Assembly (NCBI RefSeq): GCF_008000815.1 | Contig: NZ_CP042806.1 | Location: 4,774,001-4,838,000 of the forward strand | Length of the DNA stretch: 64,000 nucleotides | DNA from: Terriglobus albidus | GTDB lineage: Bacteria > Acidobacteriota > Terriglobia > Terriglobales > Acidobacteriaceae | Direction of reading: 5' to 3' | Shown: piece by piece, positions 1 to 9,431 of the stretch | Numbering within the stretch: position 1 is the first letter of the stretch | Layout of the letters: every line of letters begins with the position of its first letter | Notes under the pieces: generated by a model | Told to the model about the DNA's origin: nothing | The model's input: the letters and a program-made list of their open reading frames with translations, nothing else | Databases searched by the model: none | Program-made: the position numbers and the translations under genes

Positions 1-565
1 GATGACCGAGACCGCCGCCATCCTGAACACCGCCACCGAACGTTCGCTCGTCCTGCTGGACGAGATGGGCCGCGGTACCGCAACCTACGATGGCCTCTCG
101 CTCGCCTGGGCGACGGTCGAGCACCTCCACAACCGCATCGGCGCACGCACACTCTTCGCCACGCACTACCATGAGCTCACATTGTTGAGCGATCAGCTAT
201 CGAAGCTCGAGAACCTGAGGGTCGCCTGCAAGGAAACCTCTACCGGCATCGTCTTTCTCCACGCCGTGGAACGCGGCCCGGCAAACAAGAGCTACGGTAT
301 CGACGTTGCCCGGCTCGCCGGTCTGCCGCAGACAGTCATCGATCGCGCGCGTGATGTGCTGCGCCTGCACGAGAAGGCAGAGAACGCCTCGGTTCGCGGA
401 GCCATTCCGGCTCCGCCGCAGCCTGCACTGCAGATGACCATCTTCACGCCGCTCTCGCAGAAGATCGTGGACCGCCTGCAGGAGACCGATATCAACTCAC
501 TTACGCCGATGCAGGCACTTCAACTTCTGGACGAGCTGAAGCGCGAGCTGGAGGGACAGGCATGA
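1..565 (+). CDS. mutS: DNA mismatch repair protein MutS, C-terminal part (cut by window edge)
   Basis: Only the last 188 or so codons are present; the reading frame is open at the left edge. They hold the end of the MutS ATPase domain: the TETA(x)ILN segment, the Walker B stretch [10 protein letters not shown], the [11 protein letters not shown] signature and THYHEL. The C-terminal helix-turn-helix region and a closing [11 protein letters not shown] helix, usual for MutS1, follow. MutS binds mismatches as a dimer and recruits MutL. The gene ends in a 4-base ATGA overlap with anmK, so the two are probably co-translated. MutS2 is unlikely because no Smr domain follows the ATPase. Confidence 0.96.
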   Translation, partial: MTETAAILNTATERSLVLLDEMGRGTATYDGLSLAWATVEHLHNRIGARTLFATHYHELTLLSDQLSKLENLRVACKETSTGIVFLHAVERGPANKSYGIDVARLAGLPQTVIDRARDVLRLHEKAENASVRGAIPAPPQPALQMTIFTPLSQKIVDRLQETDINSLTPMQALQLLDELKRELEGQA

Positions 566-1764
566 GCAAGCAGCAGCCCGGACGTGAGCCTGCGGCGATG
601 ACCATCGCCGGAGTGATGTCTGGCACCTCCGCCGACGGCGTCGATGTTGCCATCGTTCGCATCGCTCCCGGCAAGCACGTACCGAAGCTGAAGCTGCTGG
701 AACACCGTGCCTTCTCGTATCCCAAGGCGCTGCGTAATGTTGTATTGGCAGCAATGGATGCGCAATCGATCTCCGCGGCGGAGATGGCGCGACTGCACTG
801 GCGGCTTGGTGAGGTCTATGCCGACTGCATTGCACAGACGCTCGCCGCCTCTAAACTCAGGGCATCGCTGGTTGGTGTTCACGGACAGACGATCTATCAC
901 CAGGGTGCGGCATCACCCTATCTTGGTAAACCGCTGAAGTGCACCTGGCAGTTAGGAGAAGCAAGCTGCATCGCTGAGCGTCTTCGCATTCCGGTCATCA
1001 GCGACTTCCGCCCCGCTGACATGGCCGCCGGCGGACACGCGGCTCCTCTGGTGCCGATGCTGGACTACACCGTCTTCGCGCACGCCAAACGCAATCGCGT
1101 GCTGCAGAACCTTGGCGGCATCGCCAACCTCTCCGCGATTCCCGCCAACACGAGCGCAGACAAGCTGCTCGCCTTCGACACCGGTCCGGCAAACATGGTG
1201 GTCGATGCACTGATGCAGCGTTTCTTTCAAAAGCCGTATGACCGCAATGGCGCCACGGCAAAACGCGGCATTGTTCTTCAGCCGGTGTTAGACACGCTGA
1301 TGCGCGATCCCTACTTTGTCGCAGCTCCACCGAAATCTACCGGGCGCGAGCAATACGGCGCAGCCTTCGTCGACAAGCTGCTGAAGCTCTGCGGTAAAGC
1401 GCGCGGCGAAGACATCATCGCCACTGCTACGGCGCTTACCGCTGAAAGCATCGCTCACGCCTACCGCACATTTGTCTGGCCGCATCTCGGAATGAACGCT
1501 CCCCTGGCTGCAGCTACGGACTTCATTCCAGCAGGCGGCGGAGCGAAGAACGCCACGCTGATGCGAATGCTGCGGGAACGTCTCGAGCCCTTAGGCATTA
1601 CGTTCGTCCCCATTGAGACCTTCGGCTTACCTGCCGAGGCCAAGGAGGCCGCAGCCTTTGCTCTGCTGGCGTGGCTCACATGGCACGGCCTGCCGGGAAA
1701 TGTTCCTTCCGCCACCGGAGCCTCGCGGCCTGTCGTCCTTGGAAGGATCACGGATGCGCGTTAG
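562..1764 (+). CDS. anmK: anhydro-N-acetylmuramic acid kinase AnmK
   Basis: 400 residues, the usual family length. AnmK hydrolyses and phosphorylates 1,6-anhydro-MurNAc to MurNAc-6-phosphate during recycling of cell-wall turnover products in the cytoplasm. Visible motifs are [11 protein letters not shown] near residue 20 (ATP and sugar binding), [41 protein letters not shown] and the C-terminal IPAGGGAKN. The ATG at 562 overlaps the mutS stop (ATGA) and has a strong GGAGGG ribosome site at 550-555 with a 6-base spacer. The 3' end overlaps the next gene by 11 bases. The likely downstream enzyme MurQ is not in the window. Confidence 0.95.
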   Translation: MSKQQPGREPAAMTIAGVMSGTSADGVDVAIVRIAPGKHVPKLKLLEHRAFSYPKALRNVVLAAMDAQSISAAEMARLHWRLGEVYADCIAQTLAASKLRASLVGVHGQTIYHQGAASPYLGKPLKCTWQLGEASCIAERLRIPVISDFRPADMAAGGHAAPLVPMLDYTVFAHAKRNRVLQNLGGIANLSAIPANTSADKLLAFDTGPANMVVDALMQRFFQKPYDRNGATAKRGIVLQPVLDTLMRDPYFVAAPPKSTGREQYGAAFVDKLLKLCGKARGEDIIATATALTAESIAHAYRTFVWPHLGMNAPLAAATDFIPAGGGAKNATLMRMLRERLEPLGITFVPIETFGLPAEAKEAAAFALLAWLTWHGLPGNVPSATGASRPVVLGRITDAR

Positions 1765-3283
1765 ACGACTCGCCGCCTTACCTCTCCTCTTACTTGGGCT
1801 CGCCACAGGCTGCCGTACAAAGCCCGAAGGCAACATGGTGGTGATGGTCATTGAGTCGAGCCCGAACAACCTCGACCTCCGTATTGGCACCGACGCGCAA
1901 TCAGAGCGTATCGGTGGCCTGATCTTCGATCCCCTGGTCCATAAGGACGAGCATTACAACCCGCAGCCATGGATCGCGGAACGCTGGGAGCAGCCTGAGC
2001 CCACGCGCATGGTCTTCCACATCCGTCATGGGGTCACCTTCCATGATGGACGCCCACTCACTGCTGAAGACGTGGCCTACACTATCCATTCCTTGCAGGA
2101 TGGTTCCATCGTCACCAGCAAGGGTGCGAGTCTCTCTGCCATCAAGCAGGTCGAGACACCCGATCCCTATACCCTGGTGCTGCACCTCGATAAGCCCGAC
2201 GCTTCTCTGCTCTTCAATCTCTCCGACGGTCTCTTTGGCATCGTCCCGCGTGGCAGCGGCAAAGAGCTTGGAGCAGCGCCCATCGGCAGCGGCCCCTTCC
2301 GTTTTGTCTCGCAGGTCGTCGACAAAGAGGTCGTCGTCGAGCGCAATCCGCAGAGCTGGTCAGGTGTTCCGAAGATCGAGCGTGTACGCTTCGCCGTGAT
2401 TCCCGATGCTGTCACAACAGCTCTGGAGTTGCGCAAAGGCTCCGCTGACATTGCCTCGAACGTCATCACACAGGACATGGTCTGGGCCATGCGTAACGAG
2501 AAAGAGATCGTTACCGACGTAGGCCCCGGCTCCATCCTGAACTACATCAATTTCAACTGTAACGACCCTCTGCTGAGGCATCGCGAGGTGCGGCAGGCGA
2601 TTGCGCTCGCCATTAATCGTCAGCCCATTATTCACGCACTCTTCCGCAATCATGCTCGTCCCGCTGCATCGCTGCTGCCGAACGGCCACTGGGCACAGGC
2701 ATCGGCGGCTGAGCTACCCGACTTCTCCTTCAACCCCGAACGCGCCCGGAAACTTCTCGATGCCGCTGGCTTTCCAATGCGTCCGAATCGGTCGCGCTTT
2801 CAGTTGACAATGAAGACCTCGACCGATGAGACCACGCGTCTGCTCGCGGCGATACTGCAACAGCAACTGCGCGCTGTTGGGATTGATCTGCAGATCCGGT
2901 CGAACGAGTTCGGCACCTTCTACGCGGACGTCACCAAAGGAGCCTTCCAGATCTACGGCCTTCGCTGGATCGGATCAAACGAAGACCCGGACATCTTCCG
3001 CTACACCGTCTCTTCTAAGAGCTTCCCGCCTAAGGGAGCGAACCGCGGGCATTACAGCAACCCAGACGTGGACAAGCTGGTCGCAGAAGCCACCATTGAG
3101 CCCGACCAGGCAAAGCGCCGTCCCATCTACGTTCACATTCAACAGTTGTTGGCAGAAGACGCAGCCGGCGTAAATCTCTGGTACCTGGACAACACGGTCG
3201 TCCACTCCCGCCGCGTCACCAACATCCATCCCAATCCCTCGGCTAGTTATGACTTCCTACGCGAAGCCGAGGTCGTGCATTAA
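1754..3283 (+). CDS. peptide/nickel-type ABC transporter substrate-binding lipoprotein (SBP_bac_5)
   Basis: 509 residues. The N-terminus is a lipoprotein signal with lipobox LATGC, so Cys20 would be lipidated. The body is a family 5 solute-binding protein (DppA/OppA/MppA type): LIFDPLVHKD, WEQPEPTRMVFHIRHGVTFHDGRPLTAEDV, IGSGPFRF, LRHREVRQAIALAINR and a C-terminal DxxxRRPIYxxIQQ segment. Start chosen at ATG 1754, in front of a real signal peptide and behind GGAAGG at 1741-1746; an upstream in-frame extension lies wholly inside anmK. No permease or ATPase gene is nearby, so it must work with components encoded elsewhere. The overlap with anmK suggests, but does not prove, a role in muropeptide uptake. 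Confidence 0.9.
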   Translation: MRVRRLAALPLLLLGLATGCRTKPEGNMVVMVIESSPNNLDLRIGTDAQSERIGGLIFDPLVHKDEHYNPQPWIAERWEQPEPTRMVFHIRHGVTFHDGRPLTAEDVAYTIHSLQDGSIVTSKGASLSAIKQVETPDPYTLVLHLDKPDASLLFNLSDGLFGIVPRGSGKELGAAPIGSGPFRFVSQVVDKEVVVERNPQSWSGVPKIERVRFAVIPDAVTTALELRKGSADIASNVITQDMVWAMRNEKEIVTDVGPGSILNYINFNCNDPLLRHREVRQAIALAINRQPIIHALFRNHARPAASLLPNGHWAQASAAELPDFSFNPERARKLLDAAGFPMRPNRSRFQLTMKTSTDETTRLLAAILQQQLRAVGIDLQIRSNEFGTFYADVTKGAFQIYGLRWIGSNEDPDIFRYTVSSKSFPPKGANRGHYSNPDVDKLVAEATIEPDQAKRRPIYVHIQQLLAEDAAGVNLWYLDNTVVHSRRVTNIHPNPSASYDFLREAEVVH

Positions 3284-3293
3284 ACCCATACAC

Positions 3294-3475
3294 CGGGTGC
3301 CCCACATACGCGAAGCTTATGTGGGTGTATCGAGCGAAGCTCGATCCGCTTTTCCGCTTGAGGGAAAACATGGGGGAAGAAGCAGATTTCTCCGCTGCGC
3401 TACGAAATGACAAACAAAAAACAGTTCGAGCTCCGCTCGAATGCCCACATAAGCTTCGCGAATGTGGGGCACCCG
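3294..3475. repeat. family A palindromic intergenic repeat, copy 1
   Basis: Two 32-base arms, 3294-3325 and 3444-3475, are inverted copies differing at one base. Each begins or ends with CGGGTGCCCCACAT or its complement, and each arm can itself fold (CCACAT...ATGTGG). The interior carries a core running from GCAGATTTCTCCGCT to GAAATGACAAACAAAAA (about 3391-3420) and smaller palindromes such as TTCGAGCTCCGCTCGAA. Related sequence occurs at about 48690-48900, 60328-60375 and 63540-63674. It fills the gap between two convergent genes. No ORF is present. The form is that of a REP/MITE-like non-coding element. Confidence 0.85.
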
Positions 3476-3502
3476 GTCTACGAAATCCCTATCCGTCTCG
3501 CT

Positions 3503-4069
3503 CTACTCCTCCGACATCATCGACTTACCCTGCCATAAGCGGAAGGTAATGCCCGTCGAGATCCCATATGGATGTATCGCTCCATACGAGAACTGCGGCC
3601 ACATCTGGTACTCCACATCCACCACCTTCACGGCAAAGCGCTTGTGATACCACTCCACCCCGCCGCCAGGAGCGGCAACGAAGTAGTTGCCGTTCGCATA
3701 ACCAAAGGGAAAGTTGAAGTGTCCGACGCCGGCCAAGCCCTTCACATAGGGCCGCACGCTGCGGGTCATGAGGTTGAAGCGTGGACCGGCGAGATACGTT
3801 GACTGGTTGCTTCCATTGGGATCGTTATGGAGCCGCAACCAGCGAGCTTCTCCTTCTATGCCCCAGCGGTGACTGATATTAGCGTCACCCCACAGGGTGA
3901 CGCCACCAAGCTGGCGCTGACCATAGTCCGACTGGAAGATGCTGAGTCCGCCGCCGGCCATCACATGCGGACCCGGACCTCTTCCCGCTGCAACGGCCTG
4001 CGCTTCCGCCGATACACTGCATCCCAAAGCCATCGATAGAGCCGCGATCGCGGCGAACCACAGCCGCAT
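3503..4069 (-). CDS. small outer-membrane beta-barrel-like protein
   Basis: 188 residues with a signal peptide (MRLWFAAIAALSMALGCSVSAEAQA). The mature part alternates aromatic and small residues as in 8-stranded OmpA/OmpX-like barrels: GGGLSIFQSDYGQ, NISHRWGIEGEARWLRL, YLAGPRFNLMTRSVRPYVKGLAGVGHF and a closing GISTGITFRLW strand. Start taken at 4069 because it gives the signal peptide; the longer ORF to 4195 runs into the neighbouring gene. The ATG lies two bases after the stop of the giant NHL/Ig gene, so translation is probably coupled to it. Function unknown; it may be a structural porin-like protein. Confidence 0.75.
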   Translation of the reverse strand: MRLWFAAIAALSMALGCSVSAEAQAVAAGRGPGPHVMAGGGLSIFQSDYGQRQLGGVTLWGDANISHRWGIEGEARWLRLHNDPNGSNQSTYLAGPRFNLMTRSVRPYVKGLAGVGHFNFPFGYANGNYFVAAPGGGVEWYHKRFAVKVVDVEYQMWPQFSYGAIHPYGISTGITFRLWQGKSMMSEE

Positions 4070-4071
4070 GA

Positions 4072-7000
4072 TTACTGCCCCACCGTAAGAGTGACGTCGA
4101 TCGCCTGTTTCGCTCCGCTGGCCGCTCCCACTCCAGAGACCTGGAAGGTATAGGAACCGGCCGGCGTTGTGTTGGTATGCAGAGCGCCGGTACAACCGGT
4201 CGTTCCGCCGGCGATACCGATCATTGCCAGGGCCATCAGCAGGCTTCCCAGCCAGCGGCGGCGCTTACGCATGCCCATACCCAATAGACCAAGCATGGTT
4301 GCGCCAGGCCACAGGATCGTCGCCAGAATCGGCGTGTCCGTGCTGCGTACACTCGCGGAGGCTCCCGCACCCAGCGGATTGCCGGTATCGATCTGGAGCT
4401 GTACCTGCTGTGTAACGTTCGCGCTCAGCTTCAGCGAATTCGGCGAGAACGTGCAGGTTGCAGCGAACGGCAGACCATTACATCCGAGATTCAGCGTGTC
4501 GGCAAAGCTGTTCAGCGACGAGATCGAGAGCGTCACCGTGGCATGATCGCCGCTGGTCAGATTGATCTTTGATGGGGACAAGGCGAGAGTAAACACTTGC
4601 GCCTGCGAGACCACCACATCGATCGATGAAGAGGCCGAACCGGCATACAGAAAGTCTCCGCTGTATGTCGCCACCACATGGTACGTTGCCGCTGACGGCG
4701 ATACCGTCAGAGTTGCAAGACCGTTCGTATCCACAGTGGCAGTGCCGATCGTTGTCGTACCGGAAGTGAAGAGGACAGCACCGGTCGGCATCGCCGGTCC
4801 CGTGCCCCGTACTACTGCGACCAGCGTAACGGTCTGACCCGTCTGCAACGAAGTGGCTGAGACGCTCAGGCCAGTCGTTGTGGGCCGTAGATCCATCTCC
4901 TGCATCAGCGTTGCGGAGCTTGTCAGATTGAGCGTATCGCCGCTGTATTGAGCCGTGATGACGTGCTTTCCGGCAACCAGCGTAGCGCTCGAGAAGCTGG
5001 CATTGCCATTGGCATCCAGCGTGGCCTGTCCAAGCAAAGAGCCACCATCGAGGAACGTGATCGATCCCGTCGGCTTGCCGTCAACGTTGGTGACCTTCGC
5101 CGTCAGAACTACGGTCTCGCCCGTAAGCGCGGGGTTCAGGCTCGATACCAGCGCGACCTGACTGTTCTGTCGCACCAGTATCTGAATTGGTCCTGAGTCA
5201 GCCGCCGTATTCTTCGCATCACCGGCGTAATAAACAATGAGCGTATGCGGCCCGATCGTGAGCGAAGACGTGATCAGGGTCGCCGTACCGTTGGCGCCCA
5301 GTGTCCCAGACGCCACGGAGGTTGCACCGTCAAGCAGCGTCACCTGCCCAGTCACATCGCCGCCATTACCCGTCACCTGGACCTGCACCGTGAGTGCCGC
5401 GCCATAGATCAGGGTTGTCGTGCCGGGAGTCGCTCGCACGGTCGTCGTCGCGGAAGTAATCTGTTGCGACCACACTGCAGAGCTGGCCGAAGCATTGGTG
5501 CTATCGCCACTGTAGGTTGCCGTAATGGAATGCGTGCCTACTGCAAGGTTCGCGGTGGAGAAAGTAGCCACGCCGTTCTGCAGCGAAACTGTTCCGAGAG
5601 ACGCCGCGCCGTCCCTGAAGGTCACTGTTCCGGTGAGGTTGCTGCCTCCGGTGACAGTCGCTGTAAACTGCACGTTGCGGCCGGCAATCGAGGGATTGGT
5701 ATCGGACACGACTGCGACCGTGATCGCCTGCAGCACGGTCAGGGACAGCGCATTCGACGTTGCCGGTTTATACGTTGCGTCCCCTGCATACACCGCGGTG
5801 ATGGTGTGAATACCCGGCGTCAAAGACGACGTCTGCAGACTCGCAACTCCGCTGCCATTAAGAGTTCCCGTCCCAATCTGCACACCACCATCCAGGAACT
5901 GAACCTGGCCTGGGGGAACGCCGCCATTACTCGTCGCCGTAGCCACGAGTGAAACCGGCTGACCGCTTACAGTCGGGTTCGCACTTGCAGCCACCCGTAG
6001 CGTGGTCGTCGCTTGCACGATCTCCTGCGAGATAGGAAGTGAGCTCGATCCGTTGTTTCTTGCATCGCCCGCATAATCCGCGGTGATGACATGGGTGCCA
6101 ACACTGAGCGTCGAAGTCGCAATGGTCGCTTTTCCAGCTCCATTCAGCGTGACAGCACTAATTTGAGCGCCATTGTCTTTAACACTTACCGTTCCCGCCG
6201 GGATTCCGCCAGAACCAGTAACAGTAATCGAGAAAGTTACGACACTTCCTGCAATCGCCGGCGATCCGCTGCTTCCGATCACCGTCTGTGTCGTCGCCTG
6301 CCGAACCGTCACTGCTGCGATGTTGGAGGTACTGGTTGTGTAGTTGGTGCTGCCGCTATAAGTCGCAGTCAGCGTGTGCGATCCAACCGTCAGTGACGTC
6401 GTTGGGAACAGTGCCACACCATTGACGGGAACGGTCGTCGTCCCAAGTACGATCGATCCGTCATAAAACGTAACGGTGCCAGCCACCTGCCCGCCGGTGG
6501 TCTGCGATGGAGTCACTGTTGCAGATAGCTGCAATTGAGCTCCGGCATCTATCGTGGGCACATTGGAAGACAATAACGTGGTCGTGGAGATGGTATCGAC
6601 GGTAAAGTTCAGTGCCGAAGTGCTGGTGGAGTTGTTCGTATCGCCGCTGTAAACGGCAGTGAAGGAATGTGTGCCGCCGCCCAGGCCCGTAGCTGTCCAT
6701 GTAGCAATGCCACTGCCATTCAGGTTCGCAGTGCCCAGAGTATTCGAGCCATCTTTGAAGGTCACCGAGCCGGTCACCGCAACCAATCCGCTGTTGCTCA
6801 CAGTAGCCGTCAACGTTAAGGGTTCACCCGCTTTGATCGACGAGGGCGCCGCCCCGAGGGTCGTCGCACTCGTGTCCCTATTGACCGTTTGCGTCCACAC
6901 GCTGGAAACAGCACTGATGGTATTGGTGTCTCCGCTGTAGGTCGCTGTAATGCTGTGAGCGCCGACGCTAAGGGTATTGATCGTTATCGTTGCAACCCCG

Positions 7001-9216
7001 GAGCCGTTGATCGGTATCGCCCCAAGTGTGGCCGAGCCGTCCTGAAAGGTGATCGTCCCTGTAGGAGAACCGGCAGCCATTACGGTAGCCGTAAACGTCA
7101 CCTGCTGCTTGATAACCGATGGGCTCAGGCTGGAGCCGAGACTTACCGTTGCTGCCTGCTTAACCACCTGGATCAGTGCCGAAGAGGTACTGGGGTTATT
7201 CGATACATCGCCCTCATAGCTGGCGGTGATGGAATGGCTACCCAACATGAGCGAACCGGTCGTCAGCGTTGCGACGCCTGACGCGAGGTTGACCGCCCCA
7301 AGAGAGGTCGAGCCGTCATAGAAGGTGACTTTTCCGGTGGGGACATTGGTCCCACTGGTCAGCACCTGAGCTGTAAACGTCACCGCAGCACCAAGCGCGG
7401 AAGGATTGGCACTGGAGGAGAGGTTTACCGTCGTCGGGTCGAGCGTAAGCACTTCGCCGCTCAGCTGAAGGACTGCCGGGGCATTGATGGCGGCGGACTG
7501 CACCTCAATACTGCCATTGACTGGGTTTCCGATTACCTGAGGATTGAATTGCGCACCAACCACACAGCTTGCGGAGCTCGCCAGAGGAGTATTGGCGCCA
7601 CAGGTAGTCAATGAACTGTCCAGCGAGGCATTCGATACAGCCACGACATTGGTACTCGCCATCGACGCGTTGCCGGCGTTCTCGAGGGTAATCGTCTGCG
7701 TCGGCGAGGTACGGCCCACACGGATCGCGGCAAAGGTCATCTTTGCGATGTTCGTCGTGATCTTGCGGACACGGTTATGGAACATATCCGAGATGTAGAG
7801 ATTGCCGTAACCATCCAACGCCATCGAGTACGGCCCGTAAACCATGGCGGCATTGGCCGGTCCATCATCACCCTGGAAAGACTGTCCTCCAGTACCTGTA
7901 ATCGTTTCGATCAGCCCGGAGACTGCATTGATCCGCCGCACCCGATTGTTGCTGGTATCCGCGATCAGGAGGTTTCCGGCGGTATCGAAGAGCAGCGCTC
8001 CGGGATACTTCAGCTCCGCCCCCAAGGCCGCACTGCCATCACCGGAGAAATCGGGAGTCCCGGTACCGGCAACATGCTGGATCACGCCCGCAGTGACGCA
8101 CCGCACCCTGTGGTTGCCTTGGTCGGCGATGCATACATGGCCGTCGGCCGCGACCGCTACTCCCCAGGGAAGATTGAGCTGCGCAGAAACGGCAGTGCCT
8201 CCATCGCCGCTATACCCTGCCACGCCGGTTCCGGCAAAGGCATTGATGGTCCCAGTTACCAGGTCCAGCTTGCGTACCGCGCTGTTGCCGGTATCGGCAA
8301 TGTAAAGAACCCCAGTTGCCGGATCGACAGCAAGTCCATTCGGTCCATCCAGACGGGCAGAGGTCGCTGCGCCTCCGTCTCCGGAGTAGCCGGCGGTGCC
8401 TGTTCCGGCGACGGTACGGATGATATTCGTACCAAGGTCCACCGCGCGCACCACGTGGTTGTAATTGTCGGCGATGTAGAGCTTGCCAAGGCCATCCAGC
8501 GCCAAGCCGGTGGGATTGCTCACAGAAGCCAACGTCGCCGCACCGCCGTCCCCGGTGTATCCGGGGTTACCGTCACCGGCAATCGTGGTAATCACCTGGG
8601 TCTGAGCATCGATGCGCCGGACGCGATTGCTGCTGGAGTCAGTGACGTAGAGGTTTCCCGCAGCGTCCACCACGACGCCCTGAGGTAGAAACAGGGTTGA
8701 CGCTGTAGCCTGCATACCGTCGCCGCGATAGATCCAGGTTCCATCGCCCACTACCGTGGACATCGTGCCGGGCAACCAGCCAACCAGGGGACCGGAACCG
8801 GTTCCGCTCAGCAGAACCCAGCCCATCACAGTGCCGCTGCCACTCTTCAGGACGATGCCACCGGAGCGCAGGCCCGGCGATTGCGGCGCGAACTGCACAG
8901 CGACCGTACAACTCTGACCGACGAAATAGCCCGTGTTGATACCGCAGGTTCCGCCGCTGACCTTGGAGAAGTCGTATCCCGTAAGTCCCTGCGTGCCCAC
9001 CGCAATCGAACCGAGCGATCCGGCGGAGGTCACCTGAACCGTGACAGTCTGAGTGCTATTGCCCCCGACTGCAACCGACGATGGGAACTGGAACACCTGC
9101 GCCGCGGCAGGAACCGTCGCGAAGACGGTAGCAGCGAGAATGAGCGGAAGGACGGGCAGAAACGCGCACACACGTTTCCACAAGGTGGAGAGAGAACCAA
9201 GACGGCAAGACTGCAC
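4072..9216 (-). CDS. giant secreted NHL beta-propeller and Ig-like repeat protein
   Basis: 1,714 residues, GTG start at 9216. Order: signal peptide (1-40, ending VPAAAQ); a HYDIN/ASPM-like beta domain (about 41-140); a six-bladed NHL propeller (about 145-490) with recurrent GDGGAAT and NLYIADTxNxRVR motifs; a second HYDIN-like domain; ten Ig-like repeats of about 94 residues (about 600-1540), each with a TGxVTFxDGxxxLG strand and an HxITAxYSGD strand; then a tail with two hydrophobic helices around an RKRRR cluster and a final GSYTFQVSG...VTLTVGQ strand. The repeats have diverged in sequence, so they are not a recent tandem amplification. Probably a surface adhesin or scaffold; ligand unknown. 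The following barrel gene starts 2 bases after its stop. Confidence 0.85.
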   Translation of the reverse strand: MQSCRLGSLSTLWKRVCAFLPVLPLILAATVFATVPAAAQVFQFPSSVAVGGNSTQTVTVQVTSAGSLGSIAVGTQGLTGYDFSKVSGGTCGINTGYFVGQSCTVAVQFAPQSPGLRSGGIVLKSGSGTVMGWVLLSGTGSGPLVGWLPGTMSTVVGDGTWIYRGDGMQATASTLFLPQGVVVDAAGNLYVTDSSSNRVRRIDAQTQVITTIAGDGNPGYTGDGGAATLASVSNPTGLALDGLGKLYIADNYNHVVRAVDLGTNIIRTVAGTGTAGYSGDGGAATSARLDGPNGLAVDPATGVLYIADTGNSAVRKLDLVTGTINAFAGTGVAGYSGDGGTAVSAQLNLPWGVAVAADGHVCIADQGNHRVRCVTAGVIQHVAGTGTPDFSGDGSAALGAELKYPGALLFDTAGNLLIADTSNNRVRRINAVSGLIETITGTGGQSFQGDDGPANAAMVYGPYSMALDGYGNLYISDMFHNRVRKITTNIAKMTFAAIRVGRTSPTQTITLENAGNASMASTNVVAVSNASLDSSLTTCGANTPLASSASCVVGAQFNPQVIGNPVNGSIEVQSAAINAPAVLQLSGEVLTLDPTTVNLSSSANPSALGAAVTFTAQVLTSGTNVPTGKVTFYDGSTSLGAVNLASGVATLTTGSLMLGSHSITASYEGDVSNNPSTSSALIQVVKQAATVSLGSSLSPSVIKQQVTFTATVMAAGSPTGTITFQDGSATLGAIPINGSGVATITINTLSVGAHSITATYSGDTNTISAVSSVWTQTVNRDTSATTLGAAPSSIKAGEPLTLTATVSNSGLVAVTGSVTFKDGSNTLGTANLNGSGIATWTATGLGGGTHSFTAVYSGDTNNSTSTSALNFTVDTISTTTLLSSNVPTIDAGAQLQLSATVTPSQTTGGQVAGTVTFYDGSIVLGTTTVPVNGVALFPTTSLTVGSHTLTATYSGSTNYTTSTSNIAAVTVRQATTQTVIGSSGSPAIAGSVVTFSITVTGSGGIPAGTVSVKDNGAQISAVTLNGAGKATIATSTLSVGTHVITADYAGDARNNGSSSLPISQEIVQATTTLRVAASANPTVSGQPVSLVATATSNGGVPPGQVQFLDGGVQIGTGTLNGSGVASLQTSSLTPGIHTITAVYAGDATYKPATSNALSLTVLQAITVAVVSDTNPSIAGRNVQFTATVTGGSNLTGTVTFRDGAASLGTVSLQNGVATFSTANLAVGTHSITATYSGDSTNASASSAVWSQQITSATTTVRATPGTTTLIYGAALTVQVQVTGNGGDVTGQVTLLDGATSVASGTLGANGTATLITSSLTIGPHTLIVYYAGDAKNTAADSGPIQILVRQNSQVALVSSLNPALTGETVVLTAKVTNVDGKPTGSITFLDGGSLLGQATLDANGNASFSSATLVAGKHVITAQYSGDTLNLTSSATLMQEMDLRPTTTGLSVSATSLQTGQTVTLVAVVRGTGPAMPTGAVLFTSGTTTIGTATVDTNGLATLTVSPSAATYHVVATYSGDFLYAGSASSSIDVVVSQAQVFTLALSPSKINLTSGDHATVTLSISSLNSFADTLNLGCNGLPFAATCTFSPNSLKLSANVTQQVQLQIDTGNPLGAGASASVRSTDTPILATILWPGATMLGLLGMGMRKRRRWLGSLLMALAMIGIAGGTTGCTGALHTNTTPAGSYTFQVSGVGAASGAKQAIDVTLTVGQ

Positions 9217-9431
9217 GGAAGCCGGACCTCGAAACAGATAGCTCCAGCAGTGTTTTAAACCGGCGAATATTCCTCGTACGTGGGCGGTCTATCGGGCCAC
9301 GATACGTCGGTGACATAGCATCCGAAATTCGTGCTCAGGGGGGATGGCATAGGTCGTCGGGGGAGAACCTGCGGAAGTGTTAACCAGGAAAGTACCACCC
9401 GTAACATTATTCCCGTCACCTATTTTCGGGG

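Noticed and set aside
4600-7440. possible recent tandem amplification of the Ig-like repeats
   Set aside because: The ten units share a pattern but little DNA identity, so this is old repeat divergence rather than a fresh expansion.
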